Origin: Protostelium mycophagum
Lineage: Eukaryota > Evosea > Variosea > Protosteliida > Protosteliaceae
DNA length: 44,347 bases
Assembly: GCA_002081555.1 (NCBI GenBank)
Contig: KV921213.1
Coordinates: 1 to 44,347, forward strand
Reading direction: 5' to 3'
Position numbers and translations under genes: made by a program. Shown here piece by piece: positions 42,417-44,347 of this stretch; the first letter of the stretch is position 1; each line of letters starts with the position of its first letter. Below the pieces are notes generated by a model. It did not search any database and had not been told where the DNA came from. It saw only the letters and a program-made list of their open reading frames with translations.

Positions 42417-43805
42417 ATGAACAGTGGCACTCAGAATGTTCCTGATCAGGTCCGAGATGCTGTGTTGACTGCATCTACTACTTCCACAAATTCTGCTTTG
42501 GAATATGAGAGCGAGCCTGTTAATGGTTATGATTGGGATGCTGCGTTAAGGAGAGGGGACGCTGATCTTGATGGTCTCATGAAGGCATATCGTAGCACCG
42601 GATTCCAAGCCACTTCTGTTGGCAAGGCAATAGAGGAGATTAATCGCATGGTGAATGTCTTCGCTGTTGAATTCTCTAAAGAAACTCAGCTAAACTGGAG
42701 ATTGAGCGATGAGCTCATCGAAGAGAATGAATCAGACGATTGGAAGGACCCTGAGCTTAGGAAAAATACCAAGTGAATTTTTGGGTGCAATACCTCACAC
42801 TGAACATCACAAAAGGTGCAAGATCTATCTTGGGTACACTTCTAATCTTGTCTCCTCTGGTTTAAGAGAGACGATCAAATTTTTGGTGAAACACAACCTC
42901 GTACATGTAAGATACCTTCCTGCTGAATCCTGTTTTGAATTTAAGATAAGGCTATAGTGACCTCGGCGGGCGGTATTGAGGAAGACTTTATCAAATGTCT
43001 CGCTCCAACATTCTTGGGTGACTTTACTATGTCTGGTCCAACTCTTCGCTTAGCGAGAATGAATAGAATCGGGAATTTAGTTGTACCAAACGATAATTAT
43101 TGCAAGTGAGTATTTATATCATACACAGTGTTCAGCGACTCATAATCGCTCAGATTTGAGGATTGGATCATGCCGATATTAGACACACTTGTGGATGAGC
43201 AAAAGAGTGACGGCACCAACTGGACTCCGTCCAAAATTATCGCTCGTTTAGGAAAAGAAATTAACCACGAAGACTCGATCTACTACTGGGCTTACAAGGT
43301 GCTTTTAAGAACTCTCATTAAGATCTCATTGAAATTGACCAGAATAATATCCCAGTGTACTGTCCTGCCTTGACAGACGGTTCCCTCGGTGATATGATTT
43401 ATTTCCATCATTACAGGAAGCCTGGTCTCGTTGTAGACCTCGCAGAGGATATCAGGAGTGTGATACACACGGCAGTCTATGCAAAACACACGGGCATGAT
43501 TATCTTGGGAGGTGGAGTGGTTAAGCACCACATTTGCAACGCCAACCTCTTCAGAAATGGAGCCGATTATTCAGTGTTCATCAATACTGTGAGTATAAAC
43601 ACAATCAGATATCTCTCATAACTTCGTCAAGGGACAAGAATTCGACGGGAGTGATGCGGGAGCAAGGCCTGATGAGGCTGTCTCTTGGGGCAAAATAAAG
43701 ATCAACGCAAAACCCGTCAAGATCTATGCCGAGGCGACATTGGTCTTTCCCATCATTGTCCAGCAGACATTTTTCAAGCATGTCTTGCAACAGAATAAAC
43801 AATAG
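42417..43805 (+). CDS. dhs: Deoxyhypusine synthase
   Basis: ATG 42417 ([20 protein letters not shown]). Landmarks of deoxyhypusine synthase: [157 protein letters not shown] and the catalytic loop DEAVSWGKI, whose Lys forms the imine with the spermidine aminobutyl group. It modifies a lysine of eIF5A, NAD-dependently, in the cytosol as a homotetramer. All key residues are present. Introns at about 42772-42811, 42910-42954, 43108-43152, 43298-43345 and 43590-43630. Stop TAG 43803-43805. The full-length protein is normal for the family. Confidence 0.95.
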
Positions 43806-43868
43806 GAAATATATTCCGTTTACGTGTTCTTCCCTCCAGAAATCTCGCAGAGGCACAGACACACAAAG

Positions 43869-43925
43869 ATGGATCATGTGCAGGTCAGCGGAATTTCACA
43901 GGCCGGATTGGAGGACATCATATAA
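43869..43925 (+). other. Short open frame ending inside repeat; possible interrupted first exon
   Basis: ATG 43869 begins MDHVQVSGISQAGLEDII and stops at the TAA in the first bases of the repeat that follows (CATCATATAA). It lies 63 bp after the synthase stop and could be the start of a next gene cut by the repeat, or chance. Confidence 0.25.
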
Positions 43926-44347
43926 AAAGAGGGTATTATAGCGGATTTATCTACAACTCAACGCACACTGAATGCTTGCTTCCTGTGATCAGCTTGTAAA
44001 TTCTCTGCAAAACATTTATAAGCTTTTGTGTGCTCAGAGCATGCTCTGTACAGACTGGGTGGAAAACACTGCACACTAAATGATAGTAGCCTGTGCCTCA
44101 CAGTGGCATGGCTAACAGGGGTTTGTGGGTGGGCCTTGAGTGTTGTGTTTCTGTTACCATCTGCTAAGAATGTGCTTTCTACACACATTTTTATTACATG
44201 TACATACTTTAAAAAATATTTAGAAGATGATTTATGTATAAACTTTGGTGTGCCTAGAGCATGCTTTATACAGACTGGGTGGAAATCACTGCACACTACC
44301 TGCTTGCTTGCTGAACCACAAAGTGATGAGGCAAGCATTATTGCATG
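43918..44347 (+). repeat. Dispersed repeat, copy B, runs off the window
   Basis: Homologous to 14150-14428, starting with the same CATCATATAAAAAGAGGG. Copy B continues with a further unit at about 44238-44300 that repeats the internal segment AGCATGCT...CAGACTGGGTGGAAA...CACTGCACACTA, so the element has internal direct repeats. No coding domain recognised on either strand. The window (perhaps the contig) ends inside it. Confidence 0.88.

Noticed and set aside
43958-44338. 126-codon minus-strand frame inside the dispersed repeat, echoed at 14186-14392
   Set aside because: No known domain, several differences between copies are not synonymous-like, and the frame is interrupted in copy A. Treated as non-coding repeat.

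Overview
The window is eukaryotic nuclear DNA from a free-living protist, most likely an amoebozoan. The evidence is short GT-AG introns (mostly about 35-100 nt), compact spacing, and a gene set of amoeboid type: a WAVE-complex CYFIP/PirA, an SH2-RhoGEF signalling protein, autophagy ATG14, spatacsin, PAM16, NOC4 and phosducin-like protein 2. Protostelid amoebae are my best guess, but this is inferred from gene content and style, not from a marker gene. I see no rRNA, tRNA, CRISPR or operon structure. Coding coordinates run from the first to the last coding base and include introns, which I placed by reading-frame continuity and family conservation.

Left part (1-14 kb): a 132-bp direct duplication at the left edge, then an SGNH hydrolase, a secreted purple acid phosphatase, an MFS transporter of the phosphate/PHO84 type, a small conserved orphan protein and a small membrane protein, all on +. 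An ankyrin-coiled-coil protein (-) is divergent from a class I/II aminotransferase (+), which is followed by ATG14 (+). ATG14 is followed by a dispersed repeat that runs into a 100-N assembly gap (14429-14528).

Middle (14.5-31 kb): the C-terminal part of spatacsin (+, its 5' part lost in or beyond the gap), a MATE exporter (-), an N-terminally membrane-anchored JmjC oxygenase (-), PhLP2 (+), a coiled-coil/tandem-SH2/RhoGEF/PH protein (-), an UNC-93-like MFS protein (+), an F-box protein with a SANT-like tail (-) and PAM16/TIM16 (+).

Right part (31-44 kb): CYFIP/PirA with a polyproline C-terminal extension (+), an SDS22-like LRR protein (+), a fungal/bacterial-type amino-acid permease (+), ribosome-biogenesis factor NOC4 (-) and deoxyhypusine synthase (+). 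A second copy of the dispersed repeat then runs to the window edge.

Layout themes: five head-to-head gene pairs have start codons roughly 75-280 bp apart (shared promoters); convergent pairs may be as little as 35 bp apart; AATAAA signals often touch or overlap the stop codon. Two short words, TCTACAAC/GTTGTAGA and the palindrome TGACGTCA, recur far more often than base composition predicts, in exons and introns alike. I found no gene cluster forming one dedicated new system. The most unusual items are the SH2-RhoGEF architecture, the polyproline CYFIP tail and the iterated words.
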